From: Craspedostauros australis
Taxonomy: Eukaryota; Bacillariophyta; Bacillariophyceae; Mastogloiales; Achnanthaceae
Length of the DNA stretch: 64,000 nt
Assembly: GCA_026770025.1 (NCBI GenBank)
Contig: JAMXDE010000013.1
Location: 1 to 64,000 of the forward strand
Direction: 5' to 3'
This document shows, piece by piece, positions 11,301-22,271 of the stretch. The notes below the pieces were generated by a model. The model saw only the letters and a program-made list of their open reading frames with translations, did not search any database and was not told where the DNA came from. The stretch's first letter is position 1. Every line of letters begins with the position of its first letter. A program made the position numbers and the translations under genes.

Positions 11301-11944
11301 CAAGGGAGTGTGGGATTATTCCAGTGACTTAACTTTAAGGCACGGGAATTTCCCGATCGTGTCGGAAGCAAACCTTCGATCATGATGAATTGATCATCGA
11401 ATCATCCACGAATCGAAGATATCACTGCGCGCCACATTTTCTCAACAATGTCCATCGTGTGGGAGTCCGAAAACACGATAACACAAAACACGCGATAAAT
11501 GCATCCGAATCAACCGTGGAATCGGATGACAGATATCAACTCCACCGAATACGATATCGGAGTGCAGTCGCAATGCAAGACCAAGACCAGAATACCACGG
11601 GACAGTGCGACCGAAACAAACAGAATGTCGACGATGCTCATGGCCGATAACGCGGCACATCGCGACAGAATCAAACCGAATGTCGATGATGCTCATGGCC
11701 AATAACGCGGCGCATCACGACGAATGCAAACAGAATGATGATGATCACGGTCGTTCACACGAGAGATGCTGCTGACCCTGCAAGTTGCAATCAGTCCAGA
11801 ACAACATCTCATCCCCATCTCATAATCCGAGAGTTCAATCAAACTCACCAACCAACAGTCAAACCAACTAATCGACAACTAACGATAACAATTACCTCCA
11901 AACCAGAGCCCACGATCTCACCACTGCCTACGCCGGTCTAATCA
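9620..11944 (+). mobile_element. 5'-truncated Copia retrotransposon, plus strand
   Basis: This groups the pol C-terminal half and its 3' LTR. It differs strongly in sequence from the three minus-strand Copia elements at 22.9-50.3 kb and belongs to another lineage. The residues around ATAWSRTGYLIRFAGCPI and LSTTEAEVIALSTALRDVI resemble Copia elements I associate with diatoms and other stramenopiles. No 5' LTR or target duplication was found. Confidence 0.7.
11309..11944 (+). repeat. Probable 3' LTR of the 9.6-kb Copia remnant
   Basis: Eight bases after the RNase H stop lies a short purine tract (AAGGGAG) followed by TGTGGGATTATTCCAG, the expected polypurine tract and LTR start. The LTR probably ends near CCGGTCTAATCA (11,944), but with no 5' LTR in the window the end is a guess. 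A ~53-bp direct repeat (GATGCTCATGGCC...AACGCGGC) occurs at about 11,622-11,708. Confidence 0.55.
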
Positions 11945-12490
11945 GTGCTGACATCTGGACACAATATCAGAGTTGTCATTCCTGCTGCTGCTACTGTTGC
12001 TGCTGTTGTTGGCATGACAATGATGGCATGACAATGATGGCATGACAATGATGGCATGACAATGATGGCATGACAATGATGACAATGTTGATGACGGTGT
12101 TGATGACAGTGTGGATGACAGTGTGGATGACGGAGTTGATGATGGTGCTGATGCTGTCCAGCATGGTGGGTCCGACAGTGGCTTTGTGCTTGCGTGCGTG
12201 TAGAGGTGGAGCCCATCGTGCCAGCTCCTCATGAGCATGTAGAAGTGTTGTAGGGAGGGACCGATTGATGGAGGGGAACGACATTCTGCGGTGTTGTGAT
12301 GATTGTTTGCGCGTGGAGAGAAAATCCGTGGCCATTGTCGTGCTTGGCACCGCGTGGTGATTTCGCGGTGATTTTGTTTTCGTTTTGTTTTTGTTTTGTT
12401 TTGCTGCGCGTCTGTCCTTTCGTTCGTTTTTTTAGTGTGTTCTTCTCCAGGAGCGTGTCCGAGATGTAAAATTAGGAGAATGGGGTTGGA
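11945..12490. other. Low-complexity spacer with 14-bp minisatellite
   Basis: At about 12,012-12,085 the 14-bp unit CATGACAATGATGG is repeated five times, followed by looser GTTGATGACGGT-like units to about 12,150. Farther right is a T-rich stretch (TTTTGTTTTCGTTTTG near 12,370-12,440). Open frames across it are repeat-driven. No gene is seen. Confidence 0.7.
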
Positions 12491-12497
12491 TATAAGA

Positions 12498-13330
12498 GGG
12501 GGAGGAGGGGGAAACCATCAACTGTGATACTCACACATCCACGTGCTCACACACACACACACACTGCCACACGGTACAAACAGCCACAACACGCAACAAC
12601 ACGTGAGACCGTGATGCAACAGTCAACACCAAATGAACTATTGTTAATATCATTCCAACTACAGGAGGATGGCACAAGTCCCATGAAATGGCTGACTTGT
12701 GGGGGAGGAGGGGGAAGTCAACACCATCAACTGTGATACTCACACATCCATGTGCTCACACACACACACACACACACACACACTGCCACACCGTACAACC
12801 AGCCACAACACACAACAACATGTGAGACCATGATGCAACAGTCAACACCAAATGAACTATCTGTCAACACCATTCCAACTACTGGAGGATGGCACAAGTC
12901 CCATGAAATGGCTGACTTGTGGGGGAGGAGGGGGAAGTCAACACCATTCCAACTACAGGAGGATGGCACAAGTCCCATGAAATGGCTGACTTGTGGGGGA
13001 GGAGGGGGAAGTCAACACCATCAACTGTGATACTCACACATCCACGTGCTCACACACACACACACACACTGCCACATGGTACAACCAGCCACAACACACA
13101 ACAACACGTGAGACCGTGATGCAACAGTCAACACCAAATGAACTATCTGTCAACACATTCCAACTACAGGAGGATGGCACAAGTCCCATGAAATGGCTGA
13201 CTTGTGGGGGAGGAGGGGGAAGTCAACACCATTCCAACTACTGGAGGATGGCACAAGTCCCATGAAATGGCTGACTTGTGGGGGAGGAGGGGGAACAACA
13301 CCATCAACCGTGATACTCACACATCCACGT
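12498..13330. repeat. G-rich 74-bp satellite array 2
   Basis: The G-rich core GGGGGAGGAGGGGG occurs at 12498, 12701, 12921, 12995, 13206 and 13280. Pairs at 12921/12995 and 13206/13280 are exactly 74 bp apart. Units are separated by the ~150-bp CA-rich spacer with CCGTACAACCAGCCACAAC and CGTGAGACCGTGATGCAAC. The higher-order period is therefore about 210 bp with one 74-mer and about 285-290 bp with two. A perfect CA run lies near 12,757-12,783. Confidence 0.9.
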
Positions 13331-13344
13331 GCTCACACACACAC

Positions 13345-13581
13345 TGGCACTATGCACACAATAACACATGCTATCACATGTGACTATGACACTGCACACC
13401 ATGACACATAGCATCTCACATTAATGTGGGATACAACATGCTCAACAGTGTTGACATGACAGTGCATGGATACAGGTGAGTTGCTGTGATCACCAGTCTT
13501 CGATTGAGTTGAAATAACACTTTCTGAAATAACACGGGGATGCAATTAAGGTTACAGTTTCTGTAAACCCTAACCCTAACC
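13345..13581. repeat. Joint sequence J, copy 1, ending in interstitial telomere repeats
   Basis: This ~230-bp sequence leads into AAACCCTAACCCTAACC at 13,565-13,581. It is closely matched by 22,058-22,271, which also ends in telomere repeats (shared blocks: ATCACATGTG.CTATGACACTG, GACATGACAGTGCATGGATACAG, AAATAACACGG, AAGGTTACAG). Its left part, ACACATGCTATCACATG, is the unoccupied version of the site filled by a solo LTR at 21,230. Confidence 0.85.
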
Positions 13582-14880
13582 ACCCAACTAACTGCTGGAA
13601 GTATTGCCTGCCCTAACCCTTGATACCAATTCATCGCACATTAACCCTTGATACAAATTCATCACAAAATTAACCCTTGATACCAATTCATCACACATTA
13701 ACACCCTAACACCCTAACCCTTTTCATCACTCACCATACAACACACATTGGCCAAAATCTATTCCTATACCCCACCCCCAACCATGCAACTAACTGCTGC
13801 AAGTATTGCCCCAACTAACCCTTGATACCAATTCATCACACATTAACACTCTAACAAATTTGTCAGCCATTCACCCTTGCCACAAGTTCATAAAGCCCCT
13901 GACCCTTGCCATCACTCACCATACAACACACATTGGCTGATATCCATTCCTATACCCCACCCCCAACCACGCAACTAACTCCTAAAAGTATTGCCCAAAC
14001 AAACCCTTGATACAAGTTCATCACACATTAACACATTAACACCCTGACCCTTGATACAAATTCATCACCCATTAACCCTTGCTACAAGTTCAAAATGCTG
14101 TAACCCTTTTCATCACTCACCATACAATGCACATTGGCTGATTTCTATTCCTATACCCCACCCCCAACCACGCAACTAACTCCTAAAAGTATTGCCCAAC
14201 CTAACCCTTGATACAAATTCATCACACATTAACACATTAACACCCTTACCCTTGATACATATTCATCACCCTACTAACCCTAACGCTACAAGTTCATAAA
14301 GCCCCAACCCTTACCATCACTCACCATACAACGAACATTGGCTGATATCTATTCCTATACCCCACCCCCAACCACGCAACTAACTGCTGCAAGTATTGCC
14401 CACCCAACCCTAACCGATACAAATTCATCGCCCAACCTAACCCTTGATACAAATTCATCACACATTAACACCCTAGCCCTTGATACAAATTCATCACACA
14501 TTAACACCCTAGCCCTTGATACAAGTTCATAAAGCCCCAACCCTTACCATCACTCACAGCACAACACACATTGGCCAATATCCATTCCTATACCCCACCC
14601 CCAACCGACCAACTAACTGCTGCAAGTATTGCTCACCCAACCCTTGATACAAATTCATCACCCATTAACACCCTAGCCCTTGATACAAGTTCATCACACG
14701 TTAACCCTTGATACAAAATCATCACACATTAACACCCTAACACCCTGACCCTAACCATCACTCACCATACAACACACATTAGCCAATTTCTATTCCTATA
14801 CCCCACCCCCAACCGCGCATACCCTAACTAACTCCTGAAAGTATCGCCCAACCTAACCCTTGATACAAATTCATCACACA
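13582..14880. repeat. Telomere-adjacent degenerate repeat, ~180-230 bp period
   Basis: Units contain ATTCCTATACCCCACCCCCA (near 13763, 13945, 14147, 14349, 14583, 14790), then a CAACTAACTGCTGCAAGTATTGCC-like block, then several copies of a ~36-bp module built on AACCCTTGATACAAATTCATCACACATTAACACCCT. Many modules contain scattered CCCTAA. The array sits just internal to a buried telomere tract, so it may derive from degenerate telomere-like DNA. Confidence 0.8.
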
Positions 14881-14930
14881 CTCACACACTCACACACTCA
14901 CACACTCACACACTCACACACTCACACACA
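14876..14930. repeat. ACACTCACAC microsatellite
   Basis: A 10-bp unit, CACACACTCA, is repeated about five times. It is followed by two copies of a segment with GGTTGGAACACACTGTGGA. Confidence 0.85.
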
Positions 14931-16354
14931 TGGTTGGAACACACTGTGGAATGGCTGACACACACTCACACACGGTTGGAACACACTGTGGAGCAGCTGA
15001 CACACTATCAATACAATTCCATTAGCCATACACAACTCATACGCTCAAATGGAATGCACAGCAACTGTCATCAATCACCACACAACACACACTTGCAGTC
15101 ACTTCCGGCTTCTCTATCAACACCTCTGATTGTGGTAGTCACACATCCAACAACACATCCAACAACGCCAGGAGGCGTCCCACACCACGAATGACCCGAT
15201 GCAAGCATGGAACATGTGGCCAGCCACTCGATGATGCTTGTTGTTACCATCACACTCAAAAGATGGACCATGGTGGATGGACCATGGTGGATGGACCATG
15301 GTGGATGGACCATGGTGGATGGTGGATGGTGGATGGTGGATGGTGGATCACATTATCTCACACTTGCAGTCACTTCTGGCTTCTCTCTTCACACCTCTGA
15401 TTGCGGTAGTCACACATCCAACAATGCCAGGAGGCGTCCCACACCATATATGACATGGAAGAAGCGTGGCACATGTGGTTGGCAACTCCATGATGCTTGT
15501 TGTTACTGTCACACTCAAAGATGGATCATGATGGATGATGGATCACAAAATCACATACTTGCAGATACTTCCGGCCCCTCTGTCAACACTACCAACTGCA
15601 ATGCTCGCGCATCTCACAATGTTCGCACATGCCCAATGGCACGCATGACATGCCACATTCATATCACATCTGGTCAGCAACTCCATGATGCTCATTGTCA
15701 CACTCAAAGATGGATCATGGTGGATGATGGATCACATACTTGCAGATACTTCCGGTCCCTCTCACAACACCATCAACAACGATACTTGCACGTCCAACAT
15801 CGCATACACACGTCCCATGACACGCACAATGCACAATGCACAATGCACCACATCCATAACACATGCAGTTGGCAACTCCCTGATGCTCATTGTTATTGTC
15901 ACACTCAAACATGGACCATGGTGGATGATGGACCACTTAATCATGCACTTGCCAATACAATGCTTCTGGCTAACCCTAACTCTCAAAACACCATCAACTG
16001 CAACACTCGCACGTCCAACATTGCATACACGCGCCCCATGGCATACACGCGCCCCATGGAACGCATGACATGCCACATCCATGTCACATGCAGCTGGCAA
16101 CTACAAGATGCTCATTGTAAGACTCAAAGATGGACCATGATGGACCACAAAATCTCAAACTTTGCTGATACTTCCGGTCCCTCTCACAACACCATCAACA
16201 ACGATACCCACACATCCTACAACAATCTCACACACTACAAAGGACGCACAATACGTCACATCCATATCACTTATGGCTGGCAACGCTTTGATGCTTGTTG
16301 ACATGCTCAAATGTGGATCATGGTGGAGCATGAATTCTCACAGTTGCTGTCACT

Positions 16355-16382
16355 AACCCTAACCCTAATGGCTAACCCTAAC
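16355..16382. repeat. Short interstitial telomere tract in satellite
   Basis: CTAACCCTAACCCTAATGGCTAACCCTAAC-like sequence occurs inside one satellite unit, between CACAGTTGCTGTCA and CTCTCACAACACC. A similar single TAACCCTAACTCT lies at 15,970 and 16,820 in the same position of other units, so the satellite unit itself may contain a telomere-like motif that sometimes expands. Confidence 0.7.
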
Positions 16383-16550
16383 TCTCACAACACCATCAGC
16401 TACGATACTTGCACATCCCACAACGCTCACACACGCCCCATGGCACGTACAATACACAATACACAATACACCACATCCGTATCACATGTGGCTGGCAACT
16501 CCATGATGTTCATTGTTACTGTCACACTCAAAGACGGACCATGGTGGATC

Positions 16551-16593
16551 ACAACACCCTAACACCCTAACACCCTAACACCCTAACACCCTA
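16551..16593. repeat. (ACACCCTA)n telomere-like tract
   Basis: Five copies of AACACCCT lie in a row inside a satellite unit. This 8-bp variant is not the canonical telomere unit and matches the ACACCCTAAC bits scattered through 13.6-14.9 kb. Confidence 0.7.
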
Positions 16594-17260
16594 GCATCTC
16601 AAACTGGTGGTTGCTTCCGGCCCCTCTCACAACAACACCAACAATGATACTCGCACATGCCACAAAGCTCACACACGCCACATGGCACGCACAATACATA
16701 ATACACCATATCCGTATCACATCTGGTCAGCAACAACATGATGCTCAGTTTCACACTCAGACATGGATCATGATGGACCATGATGGATCACAATATCTCA
16801 CACATGCAGCCATTTCTGGCTAACCCTAACTCTGTCAACACCATCAACAACGATACTTGCACATCTCACAACGTTCACACATGCCCAATGGCACGCATGA
16901 CATGCCACATCCATATCACATGCGGCCAGCAACTCCATGATGCATGTTGTCACACTCAAAGATGGATCATGATTGAGCACGGTGGATGGTGGATCACAAA
17001 GCCCTAACACCCTAGCATTTCACACTTGCAGTCATTTCCGGCTTCTCTCTCAACACCTCCAACTGTAATAATCGCACATCTCACAACGTTCACACGTGCC
17101 CCATGGCACGCGCAATACTCCACCACCATATCACATGCAGCTGGCAACTTCACGATGTTCATTATCAGCCTCAAAGATGGACCATGTTGGATCACAATGT
17201 TTCACAATATTTCACACTTGCAGTCACTTGCAGTCACTTGCAGTCACTGGCCAACATGCA

Positions 17261-17896
17261 CACACAGACAGTGCACACAGTGCACACACACTGATCACAT
17301 GGTTCCCTACAAGCTTGAATAGCCAAATCACAACACACTGCCCATACAGTGCCCATACAGTGTGCACACACTGCTCACACACTGCTCACAACAAGGAAAT
17401 GCACAAAAAACCAAGATACAACATCACTAATAACCCCTAACCCTCAATACACGAGTAGCAAAGACACACAAGGCACACAAGACACACAAGGCATGCACAG
17501 AGACAAGTTCATGGCACAACATGACACCAACTGCTCACTAAATGCAAATGCATGATAACCAACCACACAAAAGAACAGGGAAACTTCCAGCACCCATCAT
17601 ACACTAAGACACTGCTCACTACAGGCCAAAGCACAATAATCCAGGACACAAAAGCATCACCCTAACAATTGACAGCACCAATCATACATCAAGACACAGC
17701 TCACTACACCCCAATGCACAACAACCCAAAAAAGAATGTTGCTAATAGCCCCCAGCACACTGGCAGCAAAAACATGCACACACAAGCGCCCGAACAATGC
17801 CCACAAAGCCAAAACTCAATCACACAACACACCAATGCACGATAACCCATAATACAAGGACGTTACTACACTCAAGACACACATGAGCAGCAATGG
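17261..17896. other. AC-rich unique segment, no gene
   Basis: About 630 bp rich in ACACA and CACTG words, with a few partial repeats (GCCCATACAGTG twice near 17,340-17,365; ACACAAGGC near 17,470-17,490). Open frames are short and low in complexity. Nothing functional is recognised. Confidence 0.6.
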
Positions 17897-18075
17897 CACA
17901 CACTCACACTATCACTCACACTATCACTCACACTATCACTCACACTATCACTCACACTATCACTCACACTATCACTCACACTAACACTCACACTATCACT
18001 CACGCTATCACTCACACTATCACTCACACTATCACTCACACTAACACTCACACTAACACTCACACTATCACTCAA
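17897..18075. repeat. 12-bp minisatellite, CACTATCACTCA
   Basis: About 14 tandem units of ACACTATCACTC with occasional ACACTAACACTC variants. It grades on the right into CACTCAAACACA and CTCGCACACTCTC words up to about 18,230. Confidence 0.95.
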
Positions 18076-18239
18076 ACACACACTCAAACACACACTCATG
18101 CTCGCACTCACACTCACACTCACTCAAACACACACTCGCACACACTCTCCCACACTCTCACACACACTCACCCTTGCACACTCACCCTCGCACACTCACA
18201 CGGTCACAGTGAACAACACACAACCAATGACTAAAAGAC

Positions 18240-18610
18240 CAACACTACACACCACACCACACCACACCACATCACACACCACATCACACTACACAGCACA
18301 CTGCACAGCACACTGCACAGCACACTGCACAACACACTGCACAACACACTGCACAACACACTGCACAACACACTGCACAACACACTGCACAACACACTGC
18401 ACAACACACTGCACAACACACTGCACAACACACTGCACAACACACTGCACAACACACTGCACAACACACTGCACAACACACTGCACAACACACTGCACAA
18501 CACACTGCACAACACACTGCACAACACACTGCACAACACACTGCACAACACACTGCATAGCACACTACACAACTCACTGCACAACACATTACACACCACA
18601 CTACACACCA
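18240..18610. repeat. 12-bp minisatellite, CACTGCACAACA
   Basis: About 20 nearly perfect copies of CACTGCACAACA lie between about 18,320 and 18,560, flanked by variant units (CACTGCACAGCA on the left, CACTACACACCA on the right). The 12-bp period keeps all frames open, producing spurious frames that encode His-Cys-Thr-Thr or Val-Leu-Cys-Ser repeats. These are not genes. Confidence 0.95.
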
Positions 18611-18969
18611 CACTACACAACGAACGACGTACAGACCAATCACTGTACACACACACACTCCGACGAATGACAGACCAATTATCCACAACCCAATCCACTA
18701 CGGACGACGTACAGACGTTAATTGACACCATATCGCCATTTCCCGCAACTCCCAAATGTACCACCCAATGTCCATGTCCCACACCTCCCAAAATACCCCT
18801 AATCAACACCAAAATAGTGACAAACTTCAACACCCCACCGCTCGCTCAATATCCATCCGTTGACAAAAGCGAGCGTCACTACAGCCACCCAAAACTCCCC
18901 TCCACACCATCAACAACAAAAAAGCCAAAAATATCATCCTTGACTTTCACAGGTTCCGGCTTTTATAAA
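18611..18969. other. Joint-like sequence before second buried telomere
   Basis: A ~360-bp segment with the GACGTACAGAC motif of unit A at about 18,625 and 18,708, then ending in GACTTTCACAGGTTCCGGCTTTTATAAA directly before CCCTAA repeats. The 102-codon plus frame at 18,667-18,975 runs into the telomere repeat and has no recognisable motif. Confidence 0.5.
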
Positions 18970-18988
18970 CCCTAACCCTAACCCTAAC
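18970..18988. repeat. Interstitial telomere tract at the unit A copy 2 junction
   Basis: Three CCCTAA units sit in the same orientation as the terminal telomere. The next base begins unit A in the same register as at 301, so this is a buried copy of the telomere/unit A boundary. Confidence 0.95.
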
Positions 18989-19640
18989 TATCGCCAGAGG
19001 GTCCGCAGGTGCATCGAATCAAACCCTAATGTACGAGGATTTAACACGGTGACGTACGACGGCCAGACCGAGGTTTGGGTCGATTGACGGACGACGTACA
19101 GACGTTTGTATGGGCACGCAATATACACGGTCGACGTACGGACGTTTTTGTATGGAAAATGTCGATGATCCGCAACTCCCCGAAAGTGCGGACGAATGTT
19201 CATCATCCGCAACTCCCAAACAACACGAGATACTACGAGCCACGCGATACACCGTGTTAAACATGTACAGCACGCTACACCATGATGAACACATGATCAC
19301 GTACATCTACGTGTACACACAGACGCACCACGTCCATACGAACACGTCAATACTTCTACCATGTTCAACGGACCTCTACAAGGTGAGATATTGATGATCA
19401 AAGTACTCAACATCAACCAGTACTTGCAATACACAGTGTCATGTACATGTAAGCACACACACATGTTCACCATGCTCGTACACACGTGTGACAACAAGAA
19501 CCACACTCTGAATCACCTTGGTGATGGAGATAGTGATGCATGAGTACAACACAAACAACATGTGATAACACGTGCAACCACGTTAATGTGAGATGAACAT
19601 GGTCAATGGCAGATGAACATCGTCAATGGCAGATGAACAT
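18989..19640. repeat. Subtelomeric unit A, copy 2
   Basis: It aligns with 301-940 at a constant offset of about 18,688-18,689 bases, with only scattered substitutions and a one-base indel near 19,147. It leads, as copy 1 does, into CAAATGAACTATCTGTCAAC and the G-rich array. No gene is supported. Confidence 0.9.
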
Positions 19641-21205
19641 TGTCAATGGCAAATGAACTATCTGTCAACATCAAATGAACTATCTGTCAACACCATTCCA
19701 ACTACTGGAGGATGGCACAAGTCCCATGAAATGGCTGACTTGTGGGGGAGGAGGGGGAAGTCAACACCATTCCAACTACAGGAGGATGGCACAAGTCCCA
19801 TGAAATGGCTGACTTGTGGGGGAGGAGGGGGAACAACACCATCAACTGTGATACTCACACATCCACGTGCTCACACACACACACACTGCCACACAGTACA
19901 ACCAGCCACAACACACACCAACACGTGAGACCGTGATGCAACAGTCAACCCACAATGAACAACAAGTCAACATCAAATGAACTATTGTTAACACATTCCA
20001 ACTACAGGAGGATGGCACAAGTCCCATGAAATGGCTGACTTGTGGGGGAGGAGGGGGAACAACACCATTCCAACTACTGGAGGATGGCACAAGTCCCATG
20101 AAATGGCTGACTTGTGGGGGAGGAGGGGGAAGTCAACACCATCAACTGTGATACTCACACATCCACGTGCTCACACACACACACAACACCACACGGTACA
20201 ACCAGCCACAACACACAACAACACGGGAGACCGTGATGCAACAGTCAACACACAATGAAGTATCTGTCAACATCAAATGAACTATTGTTAATATCATTCC
20301 AACTACAGGAGGATGGCACAAGTCCCATGAAATGGCTGACTTGTGGGGGAGGAGGGGGAACAACACCATCAACTGTGATACTCACACATCCACGTGCTCA
20401 CACACACACACACACTGCCACTCCGTACAACCAGCCACAACACACAACAACACGTGAGACCGTGATGCAACAGTCAACATCAAATGAACTATCTGTCAAC
20501 ACCATTCCAACTACAGGAGGATGGCACAAGTCCCATGAAATGGCTGACTTGTGGGGGAGGAGGGGGAACAACACCATCAACTGTGATACTCACACATCCA
20601 CATGCTCACACACACACACACACTGCCACACCGTACAACCAGCCACAACACACAACAACACGTGAGACCGTGATGCAACAGTCAACACCAAATGAACTAT
20701 CTGTCAACATCAAATGAACTATCTGTCAACACCATTCCAACTACAGGAGGATGGCACAAGTCCCATGAAATGGCTGACTTGTGGGGGAGGAGGGGGAACA
20801 ACACCATTCCAACTACTGGAGGATGGCACAAGTCCCATGAAATGGCTGACTTGTGGGGGAGGAGGGGGAAGTCAACACCATCAACTGTGATACTCACACA
20901 TCCACGTGCTCACACACACACACACAGTGCTACACCGTACAACCAGCCACAATACACAACAACACGTGAGACCGTGATGCAACAGTCAACATCAAATGAA
21001 CTATCTGTCAACACCATTCCAACTACAGGAGGATGGCACAAGTCCCATGAAATGGCTGACTTGTGGGGGAGGAGGGGGAAGTCAACACCATTCCAACTAC
21101 AGGAGGATGGCACAAGTCCCATGAAATGGCTGACTTGTGGGGGAGGAGGGGGAAGTCAACACCATCAACTGTGATACTCACACATCCACGTGCTCACACA
21201 CACTG
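19640..21205. repeat. G-rich 74-bp satellite array 3
   Basis: The largest array, with GGGGGAGGAGGGGG near 19743, 19817, 20043, 20117, 20345, 20552, 20790, 20864, 21065 and 21139. The CA-rich spacer begins near 19842, 20142, 20368, 20577, 20879 and 21163. Higher-order units are about 210-226 bp (one 74-mer) or 284-302 bp (two 74-mers). Confidence 0.9.
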
Positions 21206-21229
21206 CCACAACACACACAACAACACATG

Positions 21230-22057
21230 TGTTGGAAATCCGGGGTGGTGTGATAGTAGAGAACTAATCGTTTGTTAGAATCTACTTCTCTGAACTGTGA
21301 GCTCTTCATTGCTCTCGATTGCAAAGTCCAATCTCCTCCTGAGATTGCCATGGGTCCCTCTGTTGGTCAAGCAGGCATCCATCTTGCATTCATCGCAAAT
21401 TCATCATGGACATGCATGCACCACCGAGTACCCCATATTCGTGCACATTAGCACGTTGTCCTCCACTGATAGTTTCGATGCCTTAGACATCACCGAGTCG
21501 TAGGCATGACACAGATCGGCTCATTCGATCAGATCACGATCTCTCATCCGTTGCGGGAACGCCTTGGTTGGGAGCTCGCTCAGCTCCTTGATCATCAGAC
21601 ATCTCCGATCATCTCCGATCAACTCTGGTCGACTCCGATCGTTTCTGATTGTTTCTTCGCCGATCACTTCACCGGCTTCCTGGATGTTCCTCATACCAGG
21701 TTCGTTCCCAGGTTCGTTCCTAGGTTCGTCTCCAGGTTCGTTCCCAGTACTCTTATCTCATTGGTTGCGACGTGGGGGCCGTTGTCGCTCGTATCGTGAT
21801 GTTGGTCACGATTCCAACATCCCCGCCCCCTGCGACATACACGTGTGATTCGCATTCCTGCATTGGAGTCATGAACGTCAGGCATGGTTCGCATTCGGCA
21901 CGTGGCGTTCTCCACCGCGAGTTACGTGCAGCTCACATTTTTCTGTGTCACAATGATCAAACGTGGGAGTTGCGGTAATGTAGAATATCCCCACGTTCGG
22001 CTCCTTACTCTTGGGAGGTGCGGCAATATGGTGTTTCAGAACACCCGATTCCTGACA
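21230..22057 (-). mobile_element. Solo LTR, 828 bp, Copia family of elements 1-3
   Basis: It begins TGTTGGAAATCCGGGGTG and ends CACCCGATTCCTGACA, the same ends as the LTRs of the three Copia elements farther right. It is flanked by a 6-bp duplication, CACATG (21,224-21,229 and 22,058-22,063). There is no internal region, so the element was lost by LTR-LTR recombination. The middle is diverged, including four CAGGTTCGT(C/T)(C/T)C units near 21,700-21,745 and a CTCCGATC series near 21,600. The strand follows the sense of elements 1-3. Confidence 0.9.
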
Positions 22058-22271
22058 CACATGGTATCACATGTGGCTATGACACTGCACACCATGACAC
22101 AAAATATCTCAAATAATGTGGGATACAACACGCTACACATTTTTGACATGACAGTGCATGGATACAGATGAGCTGCTGTGAGCACTTGTCTTCGATTGTG
22201 TTGGAATTTCACTTTTTGAAATAACACGGTTGTTACCCTAAGGTTACAGGTTTATGTAAACCCTAACCCCA
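22058..22271. repeat. Joint sequence J, copy 2, ending in interstitial telomere repeats
   Basis: The right half of a second copy of the sequence at 13,345-13,581; its left half lies before the solo LTR. It ends AAGGTTACAGGTTTATGTAAA and then CCCTAACCCC at 22,260. The two copies share length and order but differ at many positions. Confidence 0.85.

Larger units (their letters stand above)
15060..17260. repeat. ~182-bp subtelomeric satellite, array 3, with embedded minisatellite and telomere bits
   Basis: The same satellite as at 1.4-6.6 kb, with the CCATGATGCTCATTGT landmark near 15230, 15489, 15680, 15881, 16107, 16288, 16500, 16734, 16933 and 17150. The period is longer and irregular (180-260 bp) because short insertions have grown inside units. 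These include four copies of GATGGACCATGGTG followed by 7-bp GATGGTG units (15,262-15,345) and telomere-like tracts at 16,355-16,382 and 16,551-16,593. The long plus-strand frame 15,207-16,301 reads through satellite and is not a gene. Confidence 0.85.

Noticed and set aside
12719-13119. Small proteins with GRRGKSTP repeats from the G-rich arrays
   Set aside because: The 74-bp unit is not a multiple of three, so the frames break and restart between units. There is no sign of selection on any frame.
15207-16301. 364-codon open frame on the plus strand
   Set aside because: It runs through 182-bp satellite units and a GATGGACCATGGTG minisatellite. The peptide is repeat-driven (WTMVDGPWWMDHGG-like) with no conserved domain.
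17897-18610. Possible CRISPR-like array
   Set aside because: Units are contiguous 12-mers without spacers, and the setting is eukaryotic.
18098-18833. Overlapping open frames encoding Thr-His-Cys or Cys-Ser-Val-Leu repeats on both strands
   Set aside because: A 12-bp repeat keeps several frames open by arithmetic. No start context or non-repetitive core supports a protein.
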